Shown piece by piece: positions 1 through 8,488 of a stretch of DNA of 29,078 nucleotides (positions are counted from its first letter, which is position 1; every line of letters starts with the position of its first letter). Under the pieces are notes generated by a model, which was not told the DNA's origin, did not search any database, and saw nothing but the letters and a program-made list of their open reading frames with translations. The stretch covers positions 1 to 29,078 of the forward strand of contig JBFHFS010000061.1 of NCBI GenBank assembly GCA_041583495.1. The letters are read 5' to 3'. Position numbers and translations under genes: made by a program. This stretch comes from JBFHFS01 sp041583495. GTDB lineage: Bacteria > Bacteroidota > Bacteroidia > Bacteroidales > Marinilabiliaceae.

Positions 1-1221
1 GTTGGCTTCTACCACCAGGTCGATGGAGGTAACCTTCTCCTTGTTCAACCCCAGTCCGCCACCCTGAATGGTGCGTCGGGCTTCTCCTTTGGAGGGGAGC
101 ACGGCAGTTTTTTCGGTGAGCAGATCCATGATGTTGATTCCGTTGTTGAGCTCCTGACGCGAAAACTGAAAGGTGGGAACGCCCTCGAAAACCGAAAGAA
201 GGGTTTGTTCATCCAGCTTGCGTAGAATACCGGTAACCTCTTTCCCAAAGAGAATCTGGGAGGCTTCAATGGCGGTATCCAGGGCTTCCTGTCCATGCAC
301 CAGGGCGGTCACTTCGTTGGCCAGGCGTTTCTGCAAAAGACGCAGGTGAGGCGCCTGTGCGTGTTCATCGATCAGTGCCTGAATCTCTGCGCAGGGGATG
401 AGCGTAAATATCTTGATGTATTTCTCGGCTTCTTCGTCCGGGGTGTTCAACCAAAACTGGTAAAAGGCATAAGGACTGGTGCGGGCGGCATCGAGCCATA
501 CATTGCCCGACTCGGTTTTGCCAAACTTGCCCCCGTCGGCCTTGGTGATGAGCGGGCAGGTGAGTGCAAAGGCTTCTCCACCGGTCTTGCGGCGAATCAG
601 CTCCGTTCCGGTGGTGATGTTGCCCCACTGGTCGGAGCCACCCATCTGAAGTTTGCAGTTGTGCGTCTGGTAGAGATGAAGAAAGTCAAATCCCTGCACC
701 AGCTGGTAGGTAAATTCGGTAAAGGATAAGCCTTCGCGTGAATCGGAGCCCAGGCGTTTTTTTACCGAGTCCTTCGACATCATGTAGTTAACGGTAATGT
801 GTTTACCAATGTCGCGAATGAAGTCCAGAAAGGAGATGTTCTTCATCCAGTCGTAGTTGTTGACCAACAGGGCGCTGTTCTTTTCCTGTGTCTCAAAATC
901 GAGGAACAGGGCCAGCTGCTTTTTGATGGCATGCTCGTTGTGGCGAAGGGTGGCTTCGTCGAGCAGGTTGCGCTCCTGCGACTTCATGGAGGGATCGCCA
1001 ATCATGCCGGTAGCGCCGCCCAGCAGAACAATGGGCTGATGACCGGCATTTTGCAGGTGGCGTAACATCATCACGCCCACCAGGTGACCAATATGCAATG
1101 AGTCGGCGGTGGGGTCAATCCCCACATAGGCGGTGGTCAGCTCTTTTTCCAGTTGTGCTTCGGCGCCGGGCATTATGTCGTGGATCATGCCACGCCATCT
1201 TAGTTCTTCTACAAAATTCAT
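1..1221 (-). CDS. tyrS: Tyrosyl-tRNA synthetase, 3' end beyond window
   Basis: Charges tRNA-Tyr with tyrosine in the cytoplasm; a class I aminoacyl-tRNA synthetase. Reading back from the ATG at 1221 gives 407 codons with no stop to the window edge, so the last residues are missing (bacterial TyrS is usually about 420-430 aa). The HIGH signature is at residues 43-46 (SLHIGHLVG), the KMSKS-equivalent is KFGKT at about 232-236, and the tyrosine-site segments YQLVQGFDF and QMGGSDQWGN are present. The final part visible (GEARRTIQGGGLGLN) is the start of the C-terminal S4-like RNA-binding domain. It begins 43 nt after the cvpA stop on the same strand, so the two are probably co-transcribed. Identity is certain; only the C-terminus is unseen. 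Confidence 0.97.
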   Translation of the reverse strand, partial: MNFVEELRWRGMIHDIMPGAEAQLEKELTTAYVGIDPTADSLHIGHLVGVMMLRHLQNAGHQPIVLLGGATGMIGDPSMKSQERNLLDEATLRHNEHAIKKQLALFLDFETQEKNSALLVNNYDWMKNISFLDFIRDIGKHITVNYMMSKDSVKKRLGSDSREGLSFTEFTYQLVQGFDFLHLYQTHNCKLQMGGSDQWGNITTGTELIRRKTGGEAFALTCPLITKADGGKFGKTESGNVWLDAARTSPYAFYQFWLNTPDEEAEKYIKIFTLIPCAEIQALIDEHAQAPHLRLLQKRLANEVTALVHGQEALDTAIEASQILFGKEVTGILRKLDEQTLLSVFEGVPTFQFSRQELNNGINIMDLLTEKTAVLPSKGEARRTIQGGGLGLNKEKVTSIDLVVEAN

Positions 1222-1264
1222 AAGTCAGATTATCGTGCGTTGTATTTAATTTTGTTTGATTTTT

Positions 1265-1792
1265 CTATATGGTCACCGGGCTTTGAGGCCTTTTGTTGGG
1301 GTACAGGATGTCATCCAGATCCGTCCTAAAAAGGTCTAACAGGCGTGGGGCGGCTTCTTTAACGGAAGGGTAAAGAAACGATTTTTCCTGAATCTCGGGA
1401 GGGGCCACCATTTGTTCCAATCCAAAGATGTTGAGGGCCAATAACAGCACACTCAGAATAAGGCCTGCTTTCAGTACGCCAAAGGCCATGCCCATTACCC
1501 GGTTAATCCAACCCAGAGCGACCGCTTTTACCAGTTTATCCACCAGTTTGGCAATGAGATGGACCACGATTACGACACCCACAAAGGTGACGCAAAAGGC
1601 GATGATTCCCAGGTATTGGCTATGGATGTAGCCGGAAAGGAATTCGGCGGTAAGCTCCGAAAACCGGATGGCTGCGATAATGCCTAATACCAGGGCTGCT
1701 AAGGAAGCCAGCTCTATGATGAACCCATCCTTAAAGCCCTTGATGGCGGCCAATAATAACAGAATGCCGGCTACGATATCAAAATAGTTCAT
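1265..1792 (-). CDS. cvpA: CvpA family inner-membrane protein
   Basis: A 175-aa membrane protein of the CvpA (colicin V production) family. The N-terminus MNYFDIVAGILLLLAAIKGF is the family hallmark: a first helix followed by a Gly/Lys-rich turn. Four hydrophobic segments are visible at about residues 5-20, 28-45, 62-82 and 103-122, followed by a soluble tail of about 50 residues. Members elsewhere are linked to colicin V secretion, envelope stress tolerance and biofilm, but the biochemical role is not settled. The start is ATG at 1792, and the gene precedes tyrS by 43 nt. It is divergent from the GH3-family gene at 1888, so the 95-bp gap should hold both promoters. Family assignment is confident and function is not. 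Confidence 0.88.
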   Translation of the reverse strand: MNYFDIVAGILLLLAAIKGFKDGFIIELASLAALVLGIIAAIRFSELTAEFLSGYIHSQYLGIIAFCVTFVGVVIVVHLIAKLVDKLVKAVALGWINRVMGMAFGVLKAGLILSVLLLALNIFGLEQMVAPPEIQEKSFLYPSVKEAAPRLLDLFRTDLDDILYPNKRPQSPVTI

Positions 1793-1887
1793 TGCATCTT
1801 TTTTTGTGCGCTGTTGGTGGAAAACTCAGCCAGTGTTGGGGCAAATTTATTTATATTTAGGCCCTGAAACAACAAAAGGGATAATTT

Positions 1888-3405
1888 ATGCCCATTCTTA
1901 CGAGTATTATTGGTTTATTCAACGCCCGTCGGCTAGCCCAAATCGACCTGTTTCGTAAGGCACCCATGGAAGTGCAGGAGTCTGAATTTTTTTCACTTCT
2001 GGAGCAGGCGCGGGATACAGAGTGGGGTAGACAGCACGATTTTGCCACTATCCGAAGCATTCATGAATTTCAGGCACGGGTTCCCGTGCAGGAGTATGAT
2101 GCTTTTCAACCCTATATGGTGCGTTTGCGCCATGGGGAGAAAAATCTGCTCTGGCCGGGTGAGGTAAAATGGTTTGCCAAATCATCGGGCACCACCTCGT
2201 CGAAAAGTAAGTTTATCCCTGTCACCAAAGATTCCCTCGAAGATTGTCATTTCAGAGGAGGGAAAGATGTCCTGGCCATCTACAACGACAACTATCCCGA
2301 CAACCAGGTGTTTACAGGCAAAACCCTGACCCTGGGGGGGAGCCATCAGATCAATAACTTCAGCAGCGACTCCTATTATGGCGATCTGTCGGCCATTTTG
2401 ATCGAAAACCTGCCTTTCTGGACCCAGTTTTTAAAGACCCCTGGTCCTGAAATTGCCCTCCTGGAGGAGTGGGAAGAGAAGCTGGAAAAGATGACAAAGG
2501 CCACTGTAAAGGAAAATGTGATCTCCCTGGCAGGCGTTCCCTCCTGGTTTTTGGTGTTGCTCAGGCATATCCTGAAGGAGACGGGTAAATCGAACCTGCT
2601 GGAGATCTGGCCCAACCTGGAGTTGTTCATCCATGGAGGAATCAATTTTGGACCTTACCGGCAGCAATACCGCGATCTGGTTCCCTCTGATCAGATGCAT
2701 TACATGGAGACCTACAACGCCTCGGAGGGTTTCTTCGGGGTTCAGGACGACCCGGCCTCCCCCTCTATGCTTTTGATGCTCGACTATGGCGTGTTTTATG
2801 AGTTTGTTCCCCTGGCCGAGCTGGGGAAGGAACATCCACATGCCCTCTTGCTCGATGAGGTGGAGCTGAATAAGGATTATGCCCTGGTTATCTCGACCAA
2901 TGCCGGCCTTTGGCGTTATCTTATAGGAGATACCATCCGGTTTACTTCGCGTTATCCCTTTAAATTTATCATCTCGGGCCGTACCCGCCATTTTATTAAT
3001 GCCTTTGGCGAAGAGGTAATCATCAACAATGCCGAAAGGGCTCTGGAACAGGCCTGTAAAGCCACCGGTGCGGTCATCAGAGAGTATACCGCAGCACCGC
3101 TTTATATGAGTAAGGAGAGTAAAGGGGCCCACCAATGGCTTATCGAATTTGAACAAAGACCTGCCGATGTCTCTCGCTTCATGGAGGTGCTGGATGCCAC
3201 CCTCCAGGAGGTGAACAGCGACTACGAAGCCAAACGCCACCGTAACGTGACCCTTGACGTGCCTAAATTGGTGGTGGCGCGCTCCGGCCTCTTCTACGAC
3301 TGGATGAAGTCGCGCAATAAGCTGGGGGGACAGAATAAGGTGCCCCGCCTGGCCAATAACCGTGATTACATTGAAGGTCTGTTAAAGCTGAACCAACAGG
3401 AGTAA
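1888..3405 (+). CDS. GH3 auxin-responsive-promoter family adenylating enzyme
   Basis: A 505-aa member of the GH3 branch of the adenylate-forming (ANL) superfamily. Plant GH3 proteins activate a carboxylate (auxin, jasmonate) with ATP and join it to an amino acid; substrates of bacterial homologues are unknown. Visible motifs are the phosphate-binding loop SSGTTSSKSKFIPVT (residues 99-113), the second ATP motif YNASEGFFG (about 275-283) and YLIGDTIRFT (about 345-354), all in the expected order, with full family length. The start ATG at 1888 is clear. The gene stands alone on the plus strand, is divergent from cvpA, and is followed by a hairpin with a T-run at 3473-3503. A TATATTTA stretch at 1852-1859 resembles the Bacteroidota -7 element with one mismatch, but no well-spaced -33 box is seen. 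The family call is firm; the reaction is inferred. Confidence 0.9.
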   Translation: MPILTSIIGLFNARRLAQIDLFRKAPMEVQESEFFSLLEQARDTEWGRQHDFATIRSIHEFQARVPVQEYDAFQPYMVRLRHGEKNLLWPGEVKWFAKSSGTTSSKSKFIPVTKDSLEDCHFRGGKDVLAIYNDNYPDNQVFTGKTLTLGGSHQINNFSSDSYYGDLSAILIENLPFWTQFLKTPGPEIALLEEWEEKLEKMTKATVKENVISLAGVPSWFLVLLRHILKETGKSNLLEIWPNLELFIHGGINFGPYRQQYRDLVPSDQMHYMETYNASEGFFGVQDDPASPSMLLMLDYGVFYEFVPLAELGKEHPHALLLDEVELNKDYALVISTNAGLWRYLIGDTIRFTSRYPFKFIISGRTRHFINAFGEEVIINNAERALEQACKATGAVIREYTAAPLYMSKESKGAHQWLIEFEQRPADVSRFMEVLDATLQEVNSDYEAKRHRNVTLDVPKLVVARSGLFYDWMKSRNKLGGQNKVPRLANNRDYIEGLLKLNQQE

Positions 3406-3472
3406 TAAATATTTCCTTTCTGGTTTCCTGAAGAGTGGGTATCGTTGTATTGTTGCAAAGGATTGGCTGTAA

Positions 3473-3504
3473 CCGCTCGTCACAAACGAGTGGCAGGGTT
3501 TTTA
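3473..3504 (+). terminator. Rho-independent terminator after the GH3 gene
   Basis: CCGCTCGT-CACAA-ACGAGTGG forms an 8-bp stem (one G-T wobble) with a 5-nt loop, followed within a few bases by GGTTTTT. It lies 67 nt downstream of the GH3-family stop codon and matches that strand's orientation. The oppositely oriented lipoprotein gene ends at 3530, so the hairpin sits between two convergent transcription units. Confidence 0.7.
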
Positions 3505-3529
3505 ACTATCTGTTTGCATGCGTATTAGG

Positions 3530-5968
3530 CTATTTCATCTTAACTGTTTCTTTTTTCACAACGGTTCGGACCTCTATTTTAAGATGAGGAGCTTCTCCTT
3601 GCTTTTTAAAACGGCAGTCCAGCGAGAGGGTATGGGTATTGTTGTCGAGAACAGGATCGGAAGCATCGGCTTTAAACTCACTCACTTTTTGCCAGAGGGC
3701 ATCGTATACCACCCCCTTATCACCTCCGGTGTACCTGAGTATTTGTCCCTTTTTTAAAGTGACAGGAAGTTTAATCTCCTTGTAATTATCTACTTCGAGA
3801 ACGATGTCGCTGGCATCACAGTCCTGGGCGGTTAACAGGAAGCACAAGGGTTGTTTTTCGCCGGTGTTGTTAACCTCAAAGGTGGAATAGAGCGGTTCAC
3901 CTGGTTGTTTTACCTTGTATTCGTGTTTTAAGGTTTGAGCGTTTATCTGAACTAGTTCCCACTCGTTTTCAACGGTTTTGAGAAGTGAAAATTCCTTGTT
4001 CGTTTCCCGCATGCGTTCTTTCTGCGTCTCTGAAAATGAGTTGGAAAGCCTTAACTTTTCCCAATCGCCTATTTTTGCTAAGATTTGTTCAGAATTTCCA
4101 TTTTTATCTATGGCCTCATCTCCTGCAACAAAGGCATACCCTGCATCATAACCGGCCGATTTGGCCAGCAACCATTCAATATCTTCGAGGCTCGTTTCAG
4201 GGGTCATCTTAAACCAGCCCAGCATGCCGGGCATAAAATTTCGTTTGAAGTAGGCCTGGTTTTTGAACCGGTACTCGGTTTGACTCTCTCTAAACCCGCC
4301 ATACCAGGGTTCTCCCCAGTTCATACGGGTATAGATGTGCCAGAAAAAGTGGGTGGTTCGGCTGGCATCAATTATCAGATGATCTTTTAACCGGTCGGAT
4401 AATGCATTATACCATACGTAGGGCATCAGTGACTCGCCATAGGTGCCCAACCCGGTAGAGCGGTTGCCTTCCAATCCGTCGAACGAAATCTGTCTCATTC
4501 CGGTTTGGTTATACAGATCGGCGATGGTTTCCGACATCTCGATGGTCAGGTCTGCATTGGTTAAAAAGACCTTATAACCATGATCCAATAACTTAACAAT
4601 TGACTGGCCCGAGGGGTGGCTGGCGGGAACCGTATTAAAAGCCCCTCTCTGACAATCCAGTAGTTTCCACGGACGCTCATCGGAGACCTTGCCATACCTT
4701 ATCAGCTCATCGTCTATCCTCACCGTTTTAAGGTTGTTGTTTTTCATCTGATTGAAGAAGTCGGGCGCCTGAATGGGGATCTCCGTTTCCCTGGACGAGA
4801 GATCACTGGTGATCACGGAGCTGCCGACGGCGGCAAGGCGTTTGTCCGGCACCGGCGTAACATAGGGGTCATTGGTGGTGATGAAGTTGGAGAGCAGGTG
4901 GGTGCCCAGTTTTACCCCTTGCGCTTCGGCCTTTTCGACACATTTTTTCAAGCCTTGTATGCCCTGGGGGAATTCTCCTTTGTATAACTCAAAATGGCCC
5001 CAGTTTTCGAAGGTCTTACCATAGTGATAAAGATATTTTAGGCCTGCTTTTTTGGTCAGCTCAATGGCCCGGTCGACATTGTCTTCGGTGAAATTGGTGA
5101 TGAGATAAGCGGCAGCGGCACCCGGGGCCATCTTTCCCCATTGGCCATCAATCATCGGATGGGGCAACCCTTCTGCCACCTCAATCTCTCCAACGGTCTG
5201 CAGTGCCTTTTCCACAGGACATCCGAAAAGGGCGATTTTGGAGCCAATGATACCCCCATCGTCATAGGCCGGGGCAACGATCTTTTCATGGTCAAAATCC
5301 TGAACTATACGGTCCTTCATTCTGTTCCGGCAATAGGCCTGCAGGCTGCTTCCCCATTGGGTGGGCCTGGCGGCTTCTACCCGGTACAAAACACTACCAT
5401 CGGTTTTGGGGTGCATGTTGTTTACATCCTCACTTGCAATGAAGTCGAAGGCAGGCATCCGGTCACTTTCGTTCCATGGGTAGCCGCCCATTGTCTTGAT
5501 GTTTAACGATTGAATGCCGAGGGCAAACTCATGCCCCCTGACAACCCCAACGGTTTCGCCAATAATGCTGTCTATCGTTGTGTACCAGGGACCCCACAGA
5601 ATCAGATCGATGGAGTCTTTCTGGCTGATTTGCAGCAACTCAAAGGTGATATGGGTGCTTTTTTCTTCTACCTTGATGTTGGCGGTAATGTTATTTATGA
5701 AGCCCAGAGTTAGTGTGTCATTTTCATATTTGGCTTCCCGGGGCGTCAGGATAGTTCCATCCATCCGGATGGCCATAATGGCGCTGAGGGTATCGTTCGA
5801 GAGATGGTTTTTCCCCGTTTTAAGGTCCGTTAAACCAACCACGGTGCCTTTATCGCTTAAGCCAATCGTGAAATGATCTGTTTTTAAATCAATAGCCGAT
5901 TTATCGGGGTTTGAACAGGAGCTCATTATCAGGCCCAGAATAGCAACGAGGAGAAGAAGGTTTTTCAT
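3530..5968 (-). CDS. Exported lipoprotein, TIM-barrel glycoside-hydrolase-like
   Basis: An 812-aa predicted lipoprotein: the signal peptide ends in the lipobox LIMSSC (Cys18), so it should be anchored in the envelope. Three parts can be made out. An N-terminal beta-rich region (about 25-265) resembles the beta-sandwich preceding many glycosidase barrels. A central region (about 285-600) has alternating helix and strand typical of a TIM barrel, with acidic segments at strand ends such as KTVRIDDELIR (about 414-424) and QISFDGLEGNR (493-503; Asp497, Glu500 as candidate catalytic residues). A beta-rich C-terminal region (about 690-812) follows. The layout recalls alpha-galactosidase-like clans, but I cannot place it in a numbered family. 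Neighbouring degradative genes from 9465 onward support a glycan role. Exported enzyme: likely; substrate: unknown. Confidence 0.75.
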   Translation of the reverse strand: MKNLLLLVAILGLIMSSCSNPDKSAIDLKTDHFTIGLSDKGTVVGLTDLKTGKNHLSNDTLSAIMAIRMDGTILTPREAKYENDTLTLGFINNITANIKVEEKSTHITFELLQISQKDSIDLILWGPWYTTIDSIIGETVGVVRGHEFALGIQSLNIKTMGGYPWNESDRMPAFDFIASEDVNNMHPKTDGSVLYRVEAARPTQWGSSLQAYCRNRMKDRIVQDFDHEKIVAPAYDDGGIIGSKIALFGCPVEKALQTVGEIEVAEGLPHPMIDGQWGKMAPGAAAAYLITNFTEDNVDRAIELTKKAGLKYLYHYGKTFENWGHFELYKGEFPQGIQGLKKCVEKAEAQGVKLGTHLLSNFITTNDPYVTPVPDKRLAAVGSSVITSDLSSRETEIPIQAPDFFNQMKNNNLKTVRIDDELIRYGKVSDERPWKLLDCQRGAFNTVPASHPSGQSIVKLLDHGYKVFLTNADLTIEMSETIADLYNQTGMRQISFDGLEGNRSTGLGTYGESLMPYVWYNALSDRLKDHLIIDASRTTHFFWHIYTRMNWGEPWYGGFRESQTEYRFKNQAYFKRNFMPGMLGWFKMTPETSLEDIEWLLAKSAGYDAGYAFVAGDEAIDKNGNSEQILAKIGDWEKLRLSNSFSETQKERMRETNKEFSLLKTVENEWELVQINAQTLKHEYKVKQPGEPLYSTFEVNNTGEKQPLCFLLTAQDCDASDIVLEVDNYKEIKLPVTLKKGQILRYTGGDKGVVYDALWQKVSEFKADASDPVLDNNTHTLSLDCRFKKQGEAPHLKIEVRTVVKKETVKMK

Positions 5969-6007
5969 ATTAGTATTTTTGTTGACCTATAACTGTTTTT
6001 AAACAAT

Positions 6008-6046
6008 TGGTTCTTTATATTTTTGGTAAAGGTGCAGTAAGAACCA
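6008..6046. repeat. Inverted repeat TGGTTCTT-N23-AAGAACCA upstream of the lipoprotein gene
   Basis: Perfect 8-bp arms at 6008-6015 and 6039-6046, with 31 bp from arm to arm, lie 40-78 bp upstream of the lipoprotein start at 5968. The spacing of about three helical turns would suit two half-sites on one DNA face, but no regulator is encoded beside it and an 8-bp repeat can arise by chance in AT-rich DNA. Confidence 0.3.
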
Positions 6047-6149
6047 TGTATATAGTGCAGTGAAAGTTCCTGTTTTTTCCCTTTTTATGCAAGATTTTAA
6101 AATTTTGCATATCTGATAAGTGCGCAGAACAAAAAAATCCAGACCATTT

Positions 6150-6414
6150 TCAAGGCAGGATAATCCATTTTGTTGTATGGGTATTGAATCTATCATCCGA
6201 CCAATTATTCGGATTGGTCTTAATATAATTCATGATGTTTTGAAACGATTTTTCCTATTTCCGATAATTTCATCACCCCCTGTGCAATGTCACCAAAATA
6301 ATGTTCACGGTGTTGGGTGCAGACGGTTACAAAATAGGCCCCATTGCTGCCATAATCCCAATTTTGTAATCGGGTGGAAGGTATGCGGTATTTGTTTTTG
6401 TATTTGTCTGTCAT
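6150..6414 (-). pseudogene. Relic of a REP-associated (IS200-like, Y1) transposase with internal deletion
   Basis: From an ATG at 6414 the frame reads MTDKYKNKYRIPSTRLQNWD and continues GSNGAYFVTVCTQHREHYFG, the characteristic N-terminus of RAYT transposases, including the TVCTQ/REH segment before the catalytic HUH motif. It stops after about 60 residues. Immediately overlapping in another frame is NYIKTNPNNWSDDRFN (6238 down to about 6190), which matches the C-terminal part of the same family, and this frame ends at a TGA at 6150-6152. The HUH histidines and the catalytic tyrosine region between the two pieces are missing. The simplest reading is a deletion of about 300 bp that fused the ends out of frame. 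Such a product could not transpose. No REP hairpins were recognised next to it. Confidence 0.75.
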
Positions 6415-6518
6415 TTTTTTTCTGGTGGCGTTGGGGCGGGTGACCTTTATTCTGCCTGTTATCCCACCATCAACCAATGTGGCCTTGTATATTTATAAAT
6501 TTTCTGATAGGGTTTGTT

Positions 6519-6674
6519 TCAGGATAAGGTCTTTTTATGTTTTGGTGGGATGGGTTTCTTTCTGATCTCCTGTATCCACTCAACATATTTTATGTTGCTG
6601 ACGTGGTTAAGTTCATCAATGTCGTGTTTTTGAACGGTATAGGTTTTGGTAAAGAGGTTGTTCATGAGACCCAT
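6519..6674 (-). pseudogene. Truncated hotdog-fold acyl-CoA thioesterase
   Basis: A 51-codon frame starting at ATG 6674 (or the Met at residue 4) reads LFTKTYTVQKHDIDELNHVS and then NIKYVEWIQEI. This is the N-terminal strand and catalytic-Asp helix of the YbgC/FadM-type 4-hydroxybenzoyl-CoA thioesterase family (pattern D-x-D-E-L-x-H-V-x-N). Functional members are about 130-140 aa; here the match ends after WIQEI and the frame runs into unrelated residues and a TGA at 6519-6521. The missing two-thirds include most of the hotdog sheet. A TATATTTA box at 6690-6697 on the minus strand may be what remains of its promoter. It borders the transposase relic, so a transposition-linked deletion is a plausible cause, though this is inference. 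Confidence 0.6.
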
Positions 6675-6715
6675 TTTCTTTTAGTCGCCTAAATATATAA
6701 TTTGTTGAGGAGGTA

Positions 6716-6802
6716 ATGGCGTTAACCGATGCGTTTTTTAGTGTGCCCCTGCGTGGTTGTTTTATCGCAGGACGTGAAGAATCTAACGATCTATGGTTTT
6801 AA
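6716..6802 (+). other. Possible 28-residue ORF with a strong Shine-Dalgarno
   Basis: GAGGAGGTAATG gives an almost perfect Shine-Dalgarno only one base from an ATG at 6716. The frame runs 28 codons to a TAA at 6800-6802. No homology is recognisable, the spacing is tighter than usual, and this phylum seldom uses Shine-Dalgarno signals, so it may be chance. It is listed because the rest of 6675-6874 holds nothing else. Confidence 0.15.
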
Positions 6803-6874
6803 CAAGGGGACTCTAATAAGAATATTAATGCCGGTTCAGAATATCCCCTTGAGGAAGGAAAGCATTGTTAAGCC

Positions 6875-7144
6875 TTAAATAGGTGGATGGGGGTTGTGAG
6901 GCGTCCGGGTTTTATTTTCCAGATTATACCAATGGGCTGTGCCAGAGATTAATCCCCCTAAAAAGCCGCCTGCCAGCATTCCAAAAGCATCAGCTGAATA
7001 CAATCGGCTAATATTAAAATTGTTATTAGCCAGCATAGCTATCAATGAACTGAATAGGGCCAATAAAATGCCAAATATTAAGGCATAAAGAACGATGAAT
7101 TTTGGTTTGCCAATTTTTCTAATTCTATCCCAATACTTTTTCAC
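6875..7144 (-). CDS. Small two-helix membrane protein, unknown
   Basis: An 89-aa protein starting at GTG 7144 with no better upstream start. A basic N-terminus (KKYWDRIRKIGKPK) precedes a strong hydrophobic helix (about 17-38) and a second Gly/Ala-rich segment (about 52-68, FGMLAGGFLGGLISG), followed by a hydrophilic tail rich in Pro and His. The positive-inside rule predicts both ends in the cytoplasm. I recognise no family. It lies 156 nt upstream of the TPR gene start-to-stop boundary with no obvious operon link. The coherent helix pattern supports a real gene, but the GTG start and lack of a clear ribosome site leave doubt. Confidence 0.5.
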   Translation of the reverse strand: MKKYWDRIRKIGKPKFIVLYALIFGILLALFSSLIAMLANNNFNISRLYSADAFGMLAGGFLGGLISGTAHWYNLENKTRTPHNPHPPI

Positions 7145-7300
7145 GAGTAATAATTTTTTTTGCCAAAAGTGCTTTCTTTAAGATTGTTGGCTCAGTCTAT
7201 TTAAACAAAAACATGAGTACTGTATACATGCTTAATTCCCTCCAATATCCTTTTATGCTTTTTTGAAAAGAAGATCAATATTAGTGTTAAGGCACGAATT

Positions 7301-8308
7301 TTATTTGTTCATCCATTCCTTAAATCTTTGAAATTCTTCATCGTTTTCATCAAACCATTTATTTACCTCGTTACCTTGTGAAAGAGAGATATAGTAGGAA
7401 AACGCTTCTGTTAAATTCTCATTAGCCAGGTCATAGTAGAAGGGAACGTAGAAGTCCCACCAGAATCCTGAATTTTCTTTTTTTAATTCACCCAAAATGG
7501 AAAAGAGGCCATTGCTATTTTCAGCGAATAATGTTAACTCATTTTTGCCTTTATTTTCCTCCAGGCTATTGGATGCTTTTGATAAACTTAACATCATCTC
7601 GGCGGCACCAAAGTTCGGGTCATCGTTAGTTGGAACTGACACGTTAATGTCGTTGTTCGCTTTTTTATTGACGCCATAATCAATATAGTTTCTGAGCTTT
7701 GGATATTCAACCGCAGATCTTGAAGAATTGGGTTCAATTAAAAGGAAGAAATACAATGGAAGCATCGCTTTAATTCTGTCGCCTTGTTTCTCCATTATCT
7801 TACTAAGAATCAGGTGACTGCTGGCATGTGACGAATTGTTCGTTATGGCTTTAATGGCCGAGTGATAAGCCTTGTCGAGGTTGCCTGAATTAAAGCAAGC
7901 TATGGCATGATTGTAATATAGAAGGTAGTAATCAAAATCGTCAAAGGCTTTCTCATATACTTTTATGGCCTGCTTGGTTTTGCCTTGTAGGTCAAGTGCA
8001 TTCCCATAAGTGATTACAGCATTTGCAATATTGTCTCCTTTAAGTTTAATCACCTTTTTACTGTATTTTTCGGCGTTTTTATAATCCTTTGCCGAAATGT
8101 ATGAGAAAGAAATCTCATAATTTGCGAGTGATGAATTGGGATCAATACTTAAGGCTTTCTGATAAGAATTTATGGCATTCTCATATTCTCCTTTGTCATG
8201 GAATGCAATCCCTTCGTTTACTAATTTATCAAAATCACTGTCCTGGCCGAATGCAATCAAAGAAGAGGAGAGAAGTAAAAATAGAAGCGCTAATTTGTGT
8301 GTAGTCAT
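7301..8308 (-). CDS. Periplasmic TPR-repeat protein
   Basis: A 335-aa protein with a signal peptide (hydrophobic LALLFLLLSSSLIAFGQ, cleavage near residue 22) and several tetratricopeptide repeats between about residues 25 and 190. Clear repeat units include GIAFHDKGEYENAINSYQKA, then YEISFSYISAKDYKNAEKYS, YGNALDLQGKTKQAIKVYEK and IACFNSGNLDKAYHSAIKA. The remaining 140 residues are not repeat-like and end in an acidic tail. TPR domains mediate protein-protein contacts; the partner is unknown. It starts at ATG 8308 and stands alone, with about 180 nt to the next gene on each side. Exported TPR protein: confident. Specific role: not known. Confidence 0.85.
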   Translation of the reverse strand: MTTHKLALLFLLLSSSLIAFGQDSDFDKLVNEGIAFHDKGEYENAINSYQKALSIDPNSSLANYEISFSYISAKDYKNAEKYSKKVIKLKGDNIANAVITYGNALDLQGKTKQAIKVYEKAFDDFDYYLLYYNHAIACFNSGNLDKAYHSAIKAITNNSSHASSHLILSKIMEKQGDRIKAMLPLYFFLLIEPNSSRSAVEYPKLRNYIDYGVNKKANNDINVSVPTNDDPNFGAAEMMLSLSKASNSLEENKGKNELTLFAENSNGLFSILGELKKENSGFWWDFYVPFYYDLANENLTEAFSYYISLSQGNEVNKWFDENDEEFQRFKEWMNK

Positions 8309-8488
8309 TGCTGTGCTGGTTTTCTGTTTATAGGGGCCCTATGGGTTGGATTATTGGTCTGATTCTACCCGACAGACTTTATTTCTCATAAATTTACAGA
8401 CATAGGGCGATGGATTACCCCCGGTTGTTATTTCTCCTACACGGAAGGTTTTTCCATGGCTTTTTGGGTCTTGTTTGTAAAAAAGCAA

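Noticed and set aside
295..1065. Open frames on the plus strand and another minus frame inside 1-1221
   Set aside because: They are shadows of tyrS, whose frame carries the HIGH and KFGKT motifs and a consistent protein.
2431..3240. Long minus-strand open frame (269 codons)
   Set aside because: It lies opposite the GH3-family gene, which has intact ATP-binding motifs; the antisense frame shows no protein pattern.
5999..6196. 65-codon minus-strand frame with a fairly normal composition
   Set aside because: It runs through the end of the transposase relic in a different frame and has no recognisable domain.
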